The notes under the pieces were generated by a model. That model was not told the origin of the DNA, did no database searches, and was given only the letters and a program-made list of their open reading frames with translations. A stretch of 22,423 bases of DNA, taken from NCBI GenBank assembly GCA_964631565.1, contig CAZVYJ010000049.1, positions 1 to 22,423 of the forward strand, read 5' to 3'. Of the stretch, positions 7,645 through 14,900 are shown one piece after another. A program made the position numbers and the translations under genes. Each line of letters opens with the position of its first letter. Within the stretch, counting starts at the first letter, position 1. This stretch comes from CAZVYJ01 sp964631565 (GTDB taxonomy: Bacteria > Planctomycetota > Phycisphaerae > SM23-33).

Positions 7645-7674
7645 TTGCAGAATATCGCCCCATAAGCGTATACT
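7645..7674 (+). promoter_or_regulatory. Possible ribH promoter
   Basis: TATACT (7669-7674, five of six bases of the -10 consensus) lies 18 nt after TTGCAG (7645-7650), a weak -35. Transcription would begin near 7681 and give a leader of about 65 nt with a small hairpin CGGGG/CCCCG (7688-7692 / 7698-7702). The leader is too short and unlike the FMN riboswitch. Confidence 0.3.
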
Positions 7675-7746
7675 TTGCGGGTCCCGCCGGGGCCTGCCCC
7701 CGCAGGGAGCGGCCGTAAGAGCCGTAAAATCAAGGAGCCTGATGCT

Positions 7747-8220
7747 ATGAAAGAATATCAAGGCAAACTGGCTGCACCGAAAGACGCGAAATTCGCGGTT
7801 CTGGTCAGCCGATTCAACGAATTCGTCACGAAAAAACTGCTGGACGGGTGCATCGATTCGCTCCGGCGTCACGGTGCAGGCGACGATGCGATAGATATCA
7901 TCTGGTCGCCGGGAAGCTTTGAGATACCGGTGCTGGCCCAGAAGCTGGCCGGCAGCGGCGGGTATTCAGCCGTCATCTGCCTCGGCGCGGTAATACGCGG
8001 CGGGACGGACCACTATCAGTACATCGCAGCCGAGGTCGCCAAGGGCGTCGCCGCGGCGTCGATGAAGACAGGCGTGCCGTGCATCTTCGGCGTGTTGACA
8101 TGCGATACGATAGAGCAGGCGGTCGAGCGATCCGGCGCGAAGGCCGGCAACAAAGGCGCCGACGCCGCCGTGACGGCTATCGAGATGGTCAATCTGATAT
8201 CGCAACTGCCTTCCAAATGA
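7747..8220 (+). CDS. ribH: 6,7-dimethyl-8-ribityllumazine synthase
   Basis: RibH condenses dihydroxybutanone phosphate with the aminopyrimidine to give lumazine, the penultimate step to riboflavin. Family motifs are clear: VSRFNEFV near the N-terminus, SPGSFEIPV, GAVIRGGTDHYQYI with the catalytic His, and GVLTCDTIEQA followed by GNKGADAA. The 157-residue length is typical. ATG 7747 is supported by AAGGAG (7733-7738) 8 nt upstream; the open frame begins at 7675 but the added residues resemble nothing. nusB follows after 16 nt, a pairing widespread in bacteria. Its substrates come from RibBA, encoded 3.5 kb away on the other strand. Confidence 0.96.
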   Translation: MKEYQGKLAAPKDAKFAVLVSRFNEFVTKKLLDGCIDSLRRHGAGDDAIDIIWSPGSFEIPVLAQKLAGSGGYSAVICLGAVIRGGTDHYQYIAAEVAKGVAAASMKTGVPCIFGVLTCDTIEQAVERSGAKAGNKGADAAVTAIEMVNLISQLPSK

Positions 8221-8236
8221 ACCGGGTAACCAAGCA

Positions 8237-8653
8237 GTGAGCCAACGCCATAAGGCAAGAAGGCTGGCCTTGCAGGGGCTTTGTTGCCTGGATGTCCAGG
8301 GACAAAGAGCCATCGTCATGGTCCGGGACTTCATCAAGGACAGCAGCGAACCGGACGATACCCTGCGCGCCGCCGAGCAGATTATCGAGGAGTGCTTCAG
8401 CATCTGCGACAAGTGCGACGAGCTGCTGGCCCGTCACGCGCGGCACTGGGAGCTGAGCAGGCTCGCCCTGGTGGACAGGAACATACTGCGCCTGGCCGTC
8501 TACGAGCTGCTCGAAGGCAAGACGCCGCCGAAAGTGGCGATATCCGAGGCGCTGCGGCTGGGACAGGAATTCTCCAGCGCCGAAAGCCCGCGATTCATCA
8601 ACGGCGTGCTCGACGCCGTCCTGAAAGAACTGGAAAATAAAAAGCAGGGATAA
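8237..8653 (+). CDS. nusB: Transcription antitermination factor NusB
   Basis: NusB binds boxA RNA with S10 and supports antitermination on rRNA operons. The 138-residue all-alpha protein has RHKARRLALQGLCCLD at its start, the RNA-binding arginine-rich helix, then LVDRNILRLAVYELL and the conserved SEALRLGQEFSSAESPRFIN-G-VLDAV end. The start is GTG 8237; it gives the expected MSQRHKAR N-terminus but lacks a clear Shine-Dalgarno, so translation is probably coupled to ribH, which ends 16 nt before. Confidence 0.95.
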   Translation: MSQRHKARRLALQGLCCLDVQGQRAIVMVRDFIKDSSEPDDTLRAAEQIIEECFSICDKCDELLARHARHWELSRLALVDRNILRLAVYELLEGKTPPKVAISEALRLGQEFSSAESPRFINGVLDAVLKELENKKQG

Positions 8654-8669
8654 ACACAGACCTTGCTAA

Positions 8670-8831
8670 TACTACAACGAAACTTGGTTGACTTGTTAAC
8701 TGGTTAACTGGTTGTCGAGTCAGAAACTGTGCTCGAATCGACCCGTGGTAGTTCGCGAAACGGGCAAAAAAGCCGCAACTTATCCCCAGTTAACAAGTTA
8801 ACTAATTAACCAGTTAACGACGTTTGTAGTA
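8670..8831. repeat. Inverted-repeat element between nusB and ftsY
   Basis: The 200-nt gap between nusB and ftsY is filled by a nearly symmetrical element. TACTACAA (8670-8677) is mirrored by TTGTAGTA (8824-8831), and inside them both sides carry runs of a GTTAACTGG/GTTAACTTG unit: left about 8687-8712, right about 8787-8817, in opposite orientation. The centre holds two more small inverted repeats (TCGAG/CTCGA and CCCGT/ACGGG). No open frame is present. It resembles a small non-autonomous palindromic element, but I see no transposase link or target duplication. Confidence 0.6.
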
Positions 8832-8853
8832 CTAAGCAGTCAGGAAATAAGAA

Positions 8854-9771
8854 ATGGCGTTATTCAGGAAAGCGGTGGCCAGGCTCGCAGCCGGGCTCAG
8901 CAGAACTAAGCAGAAATTCCTTGGCTCGCTCAAGGCGCTGCTGACGGGGCGGAAACTCGACGAAGAATTGCTCGACGATCTGGAGGCGACGCTCATCCAG
9001 GCGGATATCGGTGTTGCCGCCGCCATGCGCATCCGCGAAGACCTGCAGACCGCTTACAACGAAAAACGCATCGACAAGGGCGACGACGTCATCGAATTCC
9101 TCAAGAACGAGCTGAAGCAGTACTGGCCGGCCGCCGACCGCACTATCCACTACGCCCCCGCCCCGCCGACCGTGATACTGGTCGCCGGCATCAACGGCTG
9201 CGGCAAGACGACGTCGGTGGCCAAGCTCGCCCACATGTTCAAGAGCGAAGGCAAGAAAGTCTGCCTCGCCGCGGCGGATACGTTCCGGGCGGCCGCCGTC
9301 CAGCAGCTTACGGTCTGGGCCGAGAGAATCGGCGTGGACATAATCAAGGGCGGGGGGAGCGACCCGGCCGCCGTCGTGTTCGACGCATGCGACGCCGCTA
9401 TCGCGCGCCACGCCGACGTGCTGCTGGTGGACACGGCCGGCCGGCTGCACACGCAGGACAACCTCATGCGCGAGCTGACCAAGATCCGCAACGTCGTCGC
9501 CCGGAAAATCCCTGGCGCGCCGCACGAAGTGCTGCTTGTTCTGGACGCCACGACCGGCCAGAACGCCATCAACCAGGCCAGGGCCTTCATGGAGGCCATC
9601 AGCGTCACGGGCATATTCCTGGCCAAGCTGGACGGGACGGCCAAGGGCGGCATAGTCGTCGCCATCCGCAACGAAGTGAACCTGCCTGTCAAATTCATCG
9701 GCATCGGCGAGTCATACGAGGATGTCGAGCACTTCAACCCCGACGAATTTGTCGAGGCCCTGTTCGCGTAG
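8854..9771 (+). CDS. ftsY: Signal recognition particle receptor FtsY
   Basis: FtsY is the membrane-associated SRP GTPase that docks ribosome-SRP complexes at the translocon. The 305-residue protein contains the N domain (about 20-95) and the G domain: P-loop GINGCGKTT (112-120), the AADTFRAAA insertion-box motif, DTAGRLH, LAKLDGTAKGG and FIGIGE. It lacks the long acidic A domain of E. coli FtsY and begins with a short amphipathic ALFRKAVARLAAGL helix suited to lipid contact. ATG 8854 follows a weak AGGAA (8842-8846), 7 nt upstream. The repeat element separates it from nusB, so it may have its own promoter. Confidence 0.95.
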   Translation: MALFRKAVARLAAGLSRTKQKFLGSLKALLTGRKLDEELLDDLEATLIQADIGVAAAMRIREDLQTAYNEKRIDKGDDVIEFLKNELKQYWPAADRTIHYAPAPPTVILVAGINGCGKTTSVAKLAHMFKSEGKKVCLAAADTFRAAAVQQLTVWAERIGVDIIKGGGSDPAAVVFDACDAAIARHADVLLVDTAGRLHTQDNLMRELTKIRNVVARKIPGAPHEVLLVLDATTGQNAINQARAFMEAISVTGIFLAKLDGTAKGGIVVAIRNEVNLPVKFIGIGESYEDVEHFNPDEFVEALFA

Positions 9772-9951
9772 GCTTCATCTAGTTCAACAGACACATTTAT
9801 GTTGCAGAAAATCGTTGACTGCTGTAATGCAGCGATTTAGTGTCATTCCAGTATCACATGTCGTAAATGGGAAATTCGTGGTTTTGTCACGTTTGGGCGA
9901 ACGAAAGCGTCTGCGCCAGCAGAACGGAAAATCTGTTAAGGAGAACGCGCC

Positions 9952-10311
9952 ATGGGATTCGTCGGAATAATTTATCTCATCGTGATTGTGTTGGTTATCG
10001 CCGGCATATGGAAAACTTTCACCAAGGCGGGGCAACCGGGCTGGGCTGCCATCATCCCGATTTATAACTACATCGTGATGATTCAAATCGCCGGCAAACC
10101 CATATGGTGGATAATTCTCTGCCTGATTCCATTCGTCAACATAATAGTGATGTTCATCGTATGCATAGCCATTGCAGAGAAATTCGGGAAGGGCACAGGC
10201 TTCGGAATAGGCCTTGCCTTGCTTGGTTTTATTTTCTTCCTGATTCTTGGATTCGGCGACGCTAAGTATCAAGGCGCTGTTGCCGCATCTGCTCCGCCGG
10301 TGCAGCAGTAG
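9952..10311 (+). CDS. DUF5684-like small membrane protein
   Basis: The 119-residue protein has three to four hydrophobic segments (about 3-18, 32-46, 50-73, 83-101) and the pattern WKTFTKAGQPGWAAIIPIYN, W-W-I-I-L-C, and AEKFGKGTGFGIGLALL, which I recognise as the DUF5684 family, sometimes labelled signal-peptidase-like. There are no catalytic Ser/Lys residues in a protease arrangement, so a peptidase role is not supported. The function is unknown. AAGGAG (9938-9943) is 8 nt before the start. The 180-nt gap after ftsY (9772-9951) has no gene. A terminator-like hairpin follows the gene. Confidence 0.82.
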   Translation: MGFVGIIYLIVIVLVIAGIWKTFTKAGQPGWAAIIPIYNYIVMIQIAGKPIWWIILCLIPFVNIIVMFIVCIAIAEKFGKGTGFGIGLALLGFIFFLILGFGDAKYQGAVAASAPPVQQ

Positions 10312-10364
10312 ACTACTGACTGCATTAAGAAACGGCTGCGAATTGTTTTTCAGGACTACCACTT

Positions 10365-10403
10365 GCCCGGCGGAGAAGTTGCTTTTCCGCCGGGCAGGCT
10401 TTT
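10365..10403 (+). terminator. Rho-independent terminator-like hairpin after the DUF5684 gene
   Basis: GCCCGGCGGA (10365-10374) pairs perfectly with TCCGCCGGGC (10386-10395) around an 11-nt loop; AGGC and TTTT (10400-10403) follow. The stem is strong and the T-run is short and offset by 4 nt. It stands 54 nt after the stop and 32 nt before the next start. Confidence 0.65.
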
Positions 10404-10434
10404 CCTGCGGGGAAATCAGATATAAAGGTGCCCG

Positions 10435-11373
10435 ATGGCATTATGGTATTGTCACATCAACGGCAAGCAGTACGGACCTGTAGACGAAAGTGAATTCCGA
10501 GCCTGGATAGCCGAGGGCAGAATCAGGCCGGAAAACCACGTCTGGGGCGAAGGCATGGCGAACTGGGTTCCGCTGTCATCACTGCCGCAATTCGCTGGCG
10601 TCCAATCGATGCCGCCACCGCCGCCATACAGCGGTATTCCACCTGCGCCGGGCGGCACCGGCGGCCAGACGCCGAACGCCGAACTTATGCGACAGGCAAG
10701 GGAACGGCTCCGCGGAAAATGGGGAGCAGCGATAGGCTTCTGCGTACTGATGGTATTGGTCTCATTGACTGGCGCAATTCCATTTGTCGGAGGAATAATA
10801 AGCCTCGTCATAAGCGGGCCGATTGCACTCGGCCAGGCAATTTTCTTCCTCAGTCTGACACGCCGCGGCAACACCAATGTTGGAATGCTCTTTGAGGGCT
10901 TCAAGAATTTCGGCAATGCGTTGGCAGCTTATATTTTGATGGCGATCTTTGTCTTTCTCTGGTCGCTGCTGCTTATCATTCCGGGCATCATCGCTCAACT
11001 CGCCTATTCGCAGACCTACTACATACTCGCAAATGACAAAAAGGTAGATGCGCTTGAAGCAATAAGACAGAGCAAAAAAATGATGTACGGCCACAAGTGG
11101 AAGTACTTCTGCCTGGGCCTGAGATTCTTCGGCTGGATGCTCCTGTGCATCCTGACGCTTGGAATCGGTCTTTTATGGCTGTACCCCTATATGTTTGCAA
11201 GCTACGCGCGTTTTTATGACGACCTGCATGGACGCGCGACAGCGGCTGCGGTTTCAGGGACGGTCGCTATAGATTCCACGCAAATCACACCCGCTCAGAC
11301 CGACAAGCGGATCGGCGACGCTTCAGGCCCGGTAAATGATACGTTCGGCGATGACCTTATCGGCCGCTCGTGA
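10435..11373 (+). CDS. GYF_2-domain and DUF975 membrane protein
   Basis: Residues 3-50 form a GYF_2-type domain (WYCHINGKQYGPVDESEF, then VWGEGMANWVPL), known or suspected to bind proline-rich peptides. A proline-rich linker (about 60-80, including MPPPPPYSG) follows. Residues 83-265 look like DUF975, a multi-pass membrane domain: LRGKWGAAIGF, hydrophobic stretches near 101-135, 162-195 and 225-260, and the family motif EAIRQSKKMMYGHKWKYF (208-225). The C-terminal tail is polar. AAAGG lies 6 nt before the ATG. The domain fusion suggests a soluble peptide-binding head on a membrane anchor; what it binds is unknown. mnmG starts 12 nt after its stop. Confidence 0.85.
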   Translation: MALWYCHINGKQYGPVDESEFRAWIAEGRIRPENHVWGEGMANWVPLSSLPQFAGVQSMPPPPPYSGIPPAPGGTGGQTPNAELMRQARERLRGKWGAAIGFCVLMVLVSLTGAIPFVGGIISLVISGPIALGQAIFFLSLTRRGNTNVGMLFEGFKNFGNALAAYILMAIFVFLWSLLLIIPGIIAQLAYSQTYYILANDKKVDALEAIRQSKKMMYGHKWKYFCLGLRFFGWMLLCILTLGIGLLWLYPYMFASYARFYDDLHGRATAAAVSGTVAIDSTQITPAQTDKRIGDASGPVNDTFGDDLIGRS

Positions 11374-11385
11374 TAAAATCGCCGC

Positions 11386-13203
11386 GTGGCTGCTAAAGAC
11401 TTCGACATCGTGGTAATAGGCGGCGGGCACGCCGGCGTGGAGGCTGCGCTGGCCGCGGCGAGGCTCGGCGCGCGGGCCGCCCTGGTGACGCTCATTCCCA
11501 AGACCATCGCGCAGATGTCCTGCAATCCCGCAATCGGCGGAATCGGCAAAGGGCAGATTGTCCGCGAAGTCGATGCGCTTGGCGGGCTGATGGGCCTTGC
11601 CGCCGACGCGACGGGCATACAGTTCCGCATGCTGAACCGTTCCAAAGGCCCGGCCGTCTGGGGCCCGCGATGCCAGTCCGACCGCCACGCCTACGCCGCA
11701 TGGGTGCAGGCTGAACTGGCGAAAACCGCGAACCTCACAGTAATCGCCGGCGAGGCGACGGAAATAATCACCGAAAATTCCCGCGTCGTCGGCGTGAAAA
11801 CCGGCGCCGGTGACATTTCCTGCCGCGCCGCAGTCGTGACGGCCGGCACGTTCCTGAACGGCCTGATGCACATGGGCGAGAAAATATGGGCCGGCGGGCG
11901 ATATGACGAGCCGGCTTCGATCTCGCTCAGCGATTCGCTGCGCGCCTGCGGCCTGCAGCTGGACAGGCTGAAGACCGGCACGTGCCCGCGGCTGGCGGCG
12001 GAAAGTATCGACTACGGAAAATGCGTCCGCCAGGACGGCGACGAGCCGCCGACGCCGTTTTCGTTCATGAACGACTCGCTGAACGTCGAGCAGGTTCCCT
12101 GCTGGATAACCGCCACCACGCCGGAAATACACGACGCAATCCGCGCCAACCTGCACCGCGCCCCGCTGTACACCGGGCAGATAAAATCGGTCGGGCCGCG
12201 ATACTGCCCGTCGCTGGAGACGAAAATCGACCGCTTCGCCGACAAGTCCAGCCACCAGGTGTTCATCGAGCCGGAAGGGTTGACGACAAACTGGATATAC
12301 TGCAACGGCATTTCGACTTCGCTGCCGATTGACGTGCAGGATTTCATCGTGCATCACATTCCCGGGCTGGAAAAGGCCGAGGTGCTCCAGTGGGGCTACG
12401 CAATCGAATACGACTACGCCCAGCCGACGCAGCTGAAGGCAACGCTGGAGACGAAGACAACGTCCGGGCTTTATCTAGCCGGGCAGATATGCGGCACGAC
12501 AGGCTACGAGGAAGCGGCCGCCCTCGGCCTGATGGCCGGCGCGAACGCAGCCCTCAAGCTTGCCGGCCGGGCGCCGCTGGTGCTGCGGCGCGACCAGGCC
12601 TACATCGGCGTGATGATAGACGACCTCGTCACGCGCGGCGTGACCGAGCCGTACCGCATGTTCACCAGCCGGGCCGAGCATCGCCTCACGCTGCGGGCCG
12701 ACAACGCCGACCGCAGGCTCACGCCAATAGCCTGCGAGCTTGGGCTGGCCGACGACAATCGCCGGCAAAAATTTTCCGCCGTCATGCAGACCGTCGCGAA
12801 GGCCGAGAAGCTGCTGACAGAAACGCGTCTCGACGGCAGCAGCCTGCAGCAGCTCCTCAAACGCCCCGACGTGAATCTTGCTGAACTCATCGGCCGGACC
12901 GGCTGCGAAGAACTCTCGGCCCTCCTGGCTGAACACCGCTCGCCGATGCAGTCGCTGGCGACCGACATCCGATACAGCGGCTATCTCCAGAAGCAGGACC
13001 GCGCCCTCGACCGGATGCGAAAACTCGAGGACAAACTCATTCCCGACGGCATCGACTACTTGGCTGTCCCGCATCTGCGCCACGAGGCGAAGGAAAAACT
13101 CCAGCAGATCCGCCCCCGCAGCCTGGGCCAGGCGCTGCGCATCAGCGGAATCACTCCGGCCGACATCACAGTCCTCGCGATACACATCACGGGCAGGGCG
13201 TAA
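11386..13203 (+). CDS. mnmG: tRNA U34 carboxymethylaminomethyl synthase subunit MnmG
   Basis: MnmG (GidA) works with MnmE, using FAD, to modify wobble uridine 34 of several tRNAs. The 605-residue length is close to the usual 610-640. Visible motifs are the FAD-binding VVIGGGHAGVEAALAAARLG at the N-terminus, MSCNPAIGGIGKGQIVREVD with the conserved Cys, YCPSLETKIDRF with the second conserved Cys, and the C-terminal YSGYLQKQ and SGITPADI helical domain that contacts MnmE and tRNA. The start is GTG 11386, only 12 nt after the previous stop, without a recognisable ribosome site, so it may be coupled to the GYF/DUF975 gene. mnmE is not in the window. Confidence 0.96.
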   Translation: MAAKDFDIVVIGGGHAGVEAALAAARLGARAALVTLIPKTIAQMSCNPAIGGIGKGQIVREVDALGGLMGLAADATGIQFRMLNRSKGPAVWGPRCQSDRHAYAAWVQAELAKTANLTVIAGEATEIITENSRVVGVKTGAGDISCRAAVVTAGTFLNGLMHMGEKIWAGGRYDEPASISLSDSLRACGLQLDRLKTGTCPRLAAESIDYGKCVRQDGDEPPTPFSFMNDSLNVEQVPCWITATTPEIHDAIRANLHRAPLYTGQIKSVGPRYCPSLETKIDRFADKSSHQVFIEPEGLTTNWIYCNGISTSLPIDVQDFIVHHIPGLEKAEVLQWGYAIEYDYAQPTQLKATLETKTTSGLYLAGQICGTTGYEEAAALGLMAGANAALKLAGRAPLVLRRDQAYIGVMIDDLVTRGVTEPYRMFTSRAEHRLTLRADNADRRLTPIACELGLADDNRRQKFSAVMQTVAKAEKLLTETRLDGSSLQQLLKRPDVNLAELIGRTGCEELSALLAEHRSPMQSLATDIRYSGYLQKQDRALDRMRKLEDKLIPDGIDYLAVPHLRHEAKEKLQQIRPRSLGQALRISGITPADITVLAIHITGRA

Positions 13204-13332
13204 AATTTTTTCGCGCATCTCCGCATCTCAAAAAGTCGCCACGATTACATGCAGAAAGTGAAGAAACGCCTGTTAAAATGGGTAATCTGCGTAGGTGGGC
13301 TAAAATTTTTGCCGGTCGTGAGGAGATAATTT

Positions 13333-13512
13333 TTGGCATATATTTTGGCTGTCCGATTTGCCGCCTGCAAGAACTGTTCTTACAGTAAGTTACAGAAAAC
13401 AGGAATAGTCGGATTGGTTCAAGATAACAGTGAAGTTAGTCGAGATGACATGTGCAGGGATGCTGCAAGAGCCGTTCGCGAGGGAGCGTGCGGGCGGTTC
13501 TATCATAACTGA
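13333..13512 (+). CDS. Possible small CxxC protein with TTG start
   Basis: The 430-nt gap between mnmG and the flgM-like gene contains a 59-codon frame starting at TTG 13333 with AGGAG (13321-13325) 7 nt upstream, a near-ideal ribosome site. The product contains CKNC (12-15), single Cys at 41 and 53, and a basic, helical second half (DAARAVREG), ending in GRFYHN. The C-x2-C pair could bind zinc. I do not recognise a family. Codon use is more AT-rich at third positions than in the neighbours, and a 60-codon frame can arise by chance, so this is tentative. The rest of the gap has a small hairpin ACTGT/ACAGT (13373-13386), which lies inside this frame. Confidence 0.38.
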   Translation: MAYILAVRFAACKNCSYSKLQKTGIVGLVQDNSEVSRDDMCRDAARAVREGACGRFYHN

Positions 13513-13633
13513 TACTTTTTTGGCGACGGCCTGAGACCGGCACCACAGTAAGGCACAAGGATGTGTCGGACTGAAGCGTCGGCCGAGCCAAATACCCGCA
13601 CCGGTGCCCCGGCGGGATATGTGAGGCAGAGAA

Positions 13634-13915
13634 ATGGTAAACGTGAATGGCGTCCAACCTCCGACAGCACCAAAGGTGATTGAGCCCGCCAGTGCAGTGA
13701 GACCACAAAGCCAGGCAATCGAAACCACCAATGTTTCCGATACCGTGGAGATCTCAACTGTTGCGAAGCTGGCCGCCAAGGTACAGCAGTTGCCCGAAGT
13801 TCGCACTGAACTCGTTGCGAGAGTAAAGGCGGAAATCGAAGCCGGCACGTATGAAACGCCGGAAAAAATCGATATAACTGTAGACAGGCTCATGGATGAG
13901 CTTTTCAATTTGTAG
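13634..13915 (+). CDS. FlgM-like anti-sigma-28 factor
   Basis: FlgM proteins bind and inhibit the flagellar sigma factor sigma-28 until the hook is complete. The 93-residue product has a disordered, Pro/Thr/Ser-rich N-terminal half and a C-terminal half with the FlgM pattern: VEISTVAKLAAKVQ, then VRTELVARVKAEIEAGTYE (56-74), then EKIDITVDRLMDEL (77-90). GAGG (13623-13626) is 7 nt upstream of the ATG. It is followed by a good terminator, so it is a single-gene unit. No flagellar gene or sigma-28 gene is in the window, so its target cannot be named from context. Confidence 0.78.
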   Translation: MVNVNGVQPPTAPKVIEPASAVRPQSQAIETTNVSDTVEISTVAKLAAKVQQLPEVRTELVARVKAEIEAGTYETPEKIDITVDRLMDELFNL

Positions 13916-13976
13916 CCGGTTGGGATTGTAACCGGAAATACTGAACGGGTACGGATGGACCTGTACCCGTTTCTTT
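13916..13976 (+). terminator. Double hairpin terminator after the flgM-like gene
   Basis: CCGGTT (13916-13921) / AACCGG (13930-13935) begins right at the stop codon; a second stem AACGGGTAC (13944-13952) / GTACCCGTT (13963-13971) is perfect over 9 bp and runs into TTTCTTT. The second is a plausible intrinsic terminator. Confidence 0.75.
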
Positions 13977-14298
13977 ATGCGCAAAATAATGCAGAAACCG
14001 TTCGAAAAGACCATATCCGACACAAAGATACAGAGGAATAGAAATTTTAATTTTAAAAACAGTATCTCTCTCTGTTCCTCTGAGTTCCCCGCCTGCCTGA
14101 GATTTGCGGCAGGCAAGTTCGTGTCGCATGATGTTTTTATAAGTCTCATTCCCGCCGCTTCGCCATAACCTCAAACATTCCAGTGATTTTTGATTTGCCA
14201 CACACCAAATCGAAATGTAATGTTAAAATAAGCAGTATTGGCAGAGTGTACCGTTTAGGGAAAATGAGTCGTGGTTATGGCTTTCGGGAGGTACTGCC
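13977..14298. other. AT-rich intergenic region before the signalling genes
   Basis: This roughly 320-nt stretch has no gene I can support and is much more AT-rich than its surroundings. It carries inverted repeats: CAGAGGAA (14031-14038) with TTCCTCTG (14075-14082), with GATAC/GTATC nested, and GCCTGCC (14091-14097) with GGCAGGC (14108-14114). The promoter of the downstream genes must lie here, most likely in the AT-rich 14190-14240 part, but I cannot pick a convincing -35/-10 pair. Confidence 0.5.
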
Positions 14299-14868
14299 GT
14301 GCAGAAAAAGGCAGTTTATACGACTGGCGAAGCCGCAGAAATCTGCAAGTTGTCCCAGCAGACGATCATTCGCTGTTTCGACAGCGGGCAGCTGCAGGGA
14401 TTCCGCGTTCCGGGCAGCAAGTTCAGAAGGGTTCCTCATGACTCGCTGGTGAAGTTCATGAAGGAGCACGGCATTCCGCTCGACTCGCTCGCCAGCGGCA
14501 AGATTCGCGTGCTCGTCGTTGACGACGACCCGCAGATTGTCGAACTGTTTGTCGACGTTCTGACAGCCGACAAGCGCTTTGAAGTGAGGACCGCCCAGAG
14601 CGGCTACGACGCCGGCGTCGCCACGCAGCAGTTCCGTCCCGACATCGTCGTGCTGGACTACATGCTGCCGGATATCAACGGCAACGTGGTCTGCAGAACG
14701 ATTCGCGAAAATCCTGACCTGTGCGACATTAAAATCCTGATTATCTCCGGCATGGTCAATCCAGCCGAAGTTGAGAAGCTGATGGAGGCAGGGGCTGACG
14801 ATTTCATCAAGAAGCCCTTCAACATCGAAAACGTCGTTGACCGCATAGTGGAGCTTGTCCAGGCGTAA
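14299..14868 (+). CDS. Response regulator with N-terminal excisionase-like HTH
   Basis: The 189-residue protein joins a MerR/BldC/excisionase-type DNA-binding domain (about 5-58: YTTGEAAEICKLSQQTIIRC, then FRVPGSKFRRV) to a receiver domain (about 69-187). The receiver is complete: VVDDDPQ acidic pocket, phospho-acceptor D120 in VVLDYMLPD, the IISG Ser/Thr position at about 150, and K172 in FIKKPF. The order is the reverse of most response regulators, where the receiver comes first. The start is GTG 14299 with GGGAGG (14286-14291) 7 nt upstream. The kinase gene follows after 32 nt and is its likely partner. Target genes are unknown. Confidence 0.9.
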   Translation: MQKKAVYTTGEAAEICKLSQQTIIRCFDSGQLQGFRVPGSKFRRVPHDSLVKFMKEHGIPLDSLASGKIRVLVVDDDPQIVELFVDVLTADKRFEVRTAQSGYDAGVATQQFRPDIVVLDYMLPDINGNVVCRTIRENPDLCDIKILIISGMVNPAEVEKLMEAGADDFIKKPFNIENVVDRIVELVQA

Positions 14869-14900
14869 AGACGTTTTTCAAATTTTAAAAGCACAAGAAG

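Noticed and set aside
7523..7733. N-terminal extension of the URO-D family protein
   Set aside because: The upstream residues have no family similarity or ribosome site and cross the intergenic region toward ribH.
7675..7746. FMN riboswitch before ribH
   Set aside because: The leader is only about 65 nt and lacks the conserved RFN element bases and multi-stem layout.
8780..8788. TTATCCCCA, one base from a DnaA box
   Set aside because: A single site inside a repeat element, with no cluster, AT-rich unwinding region or dnaA nearby.
11323..12357. A 344-codon frame on the minus strand opposite mnmG
   Set aside because: Shadow of mnmG, whose FAD and Cys motifs are unmistakable.
13249..13329. 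A 26-codon frame after mnmG, basic at the N-terminus
   Set aside because: No ribosome site, too short, and no resemblance; it only happens to end just before the TTG-started frame.
13541..13620. c-di-GMP riboswitch or sigma-28 promoter before the flgM-like gene
   Set aside because: Small hairpins (CACA/TGTG, CCCGC/GCGGG) are present, but the sequence does not match the GEMM consensus and no TAAA-N15-GCCGATAA arrangement fits.
14240..14270. Sigma-54 promoter before the HTH-receiver gene (ATTGGCAG)
   Set aside because: The GG and GC elements are not at the required 10-nt spacing.
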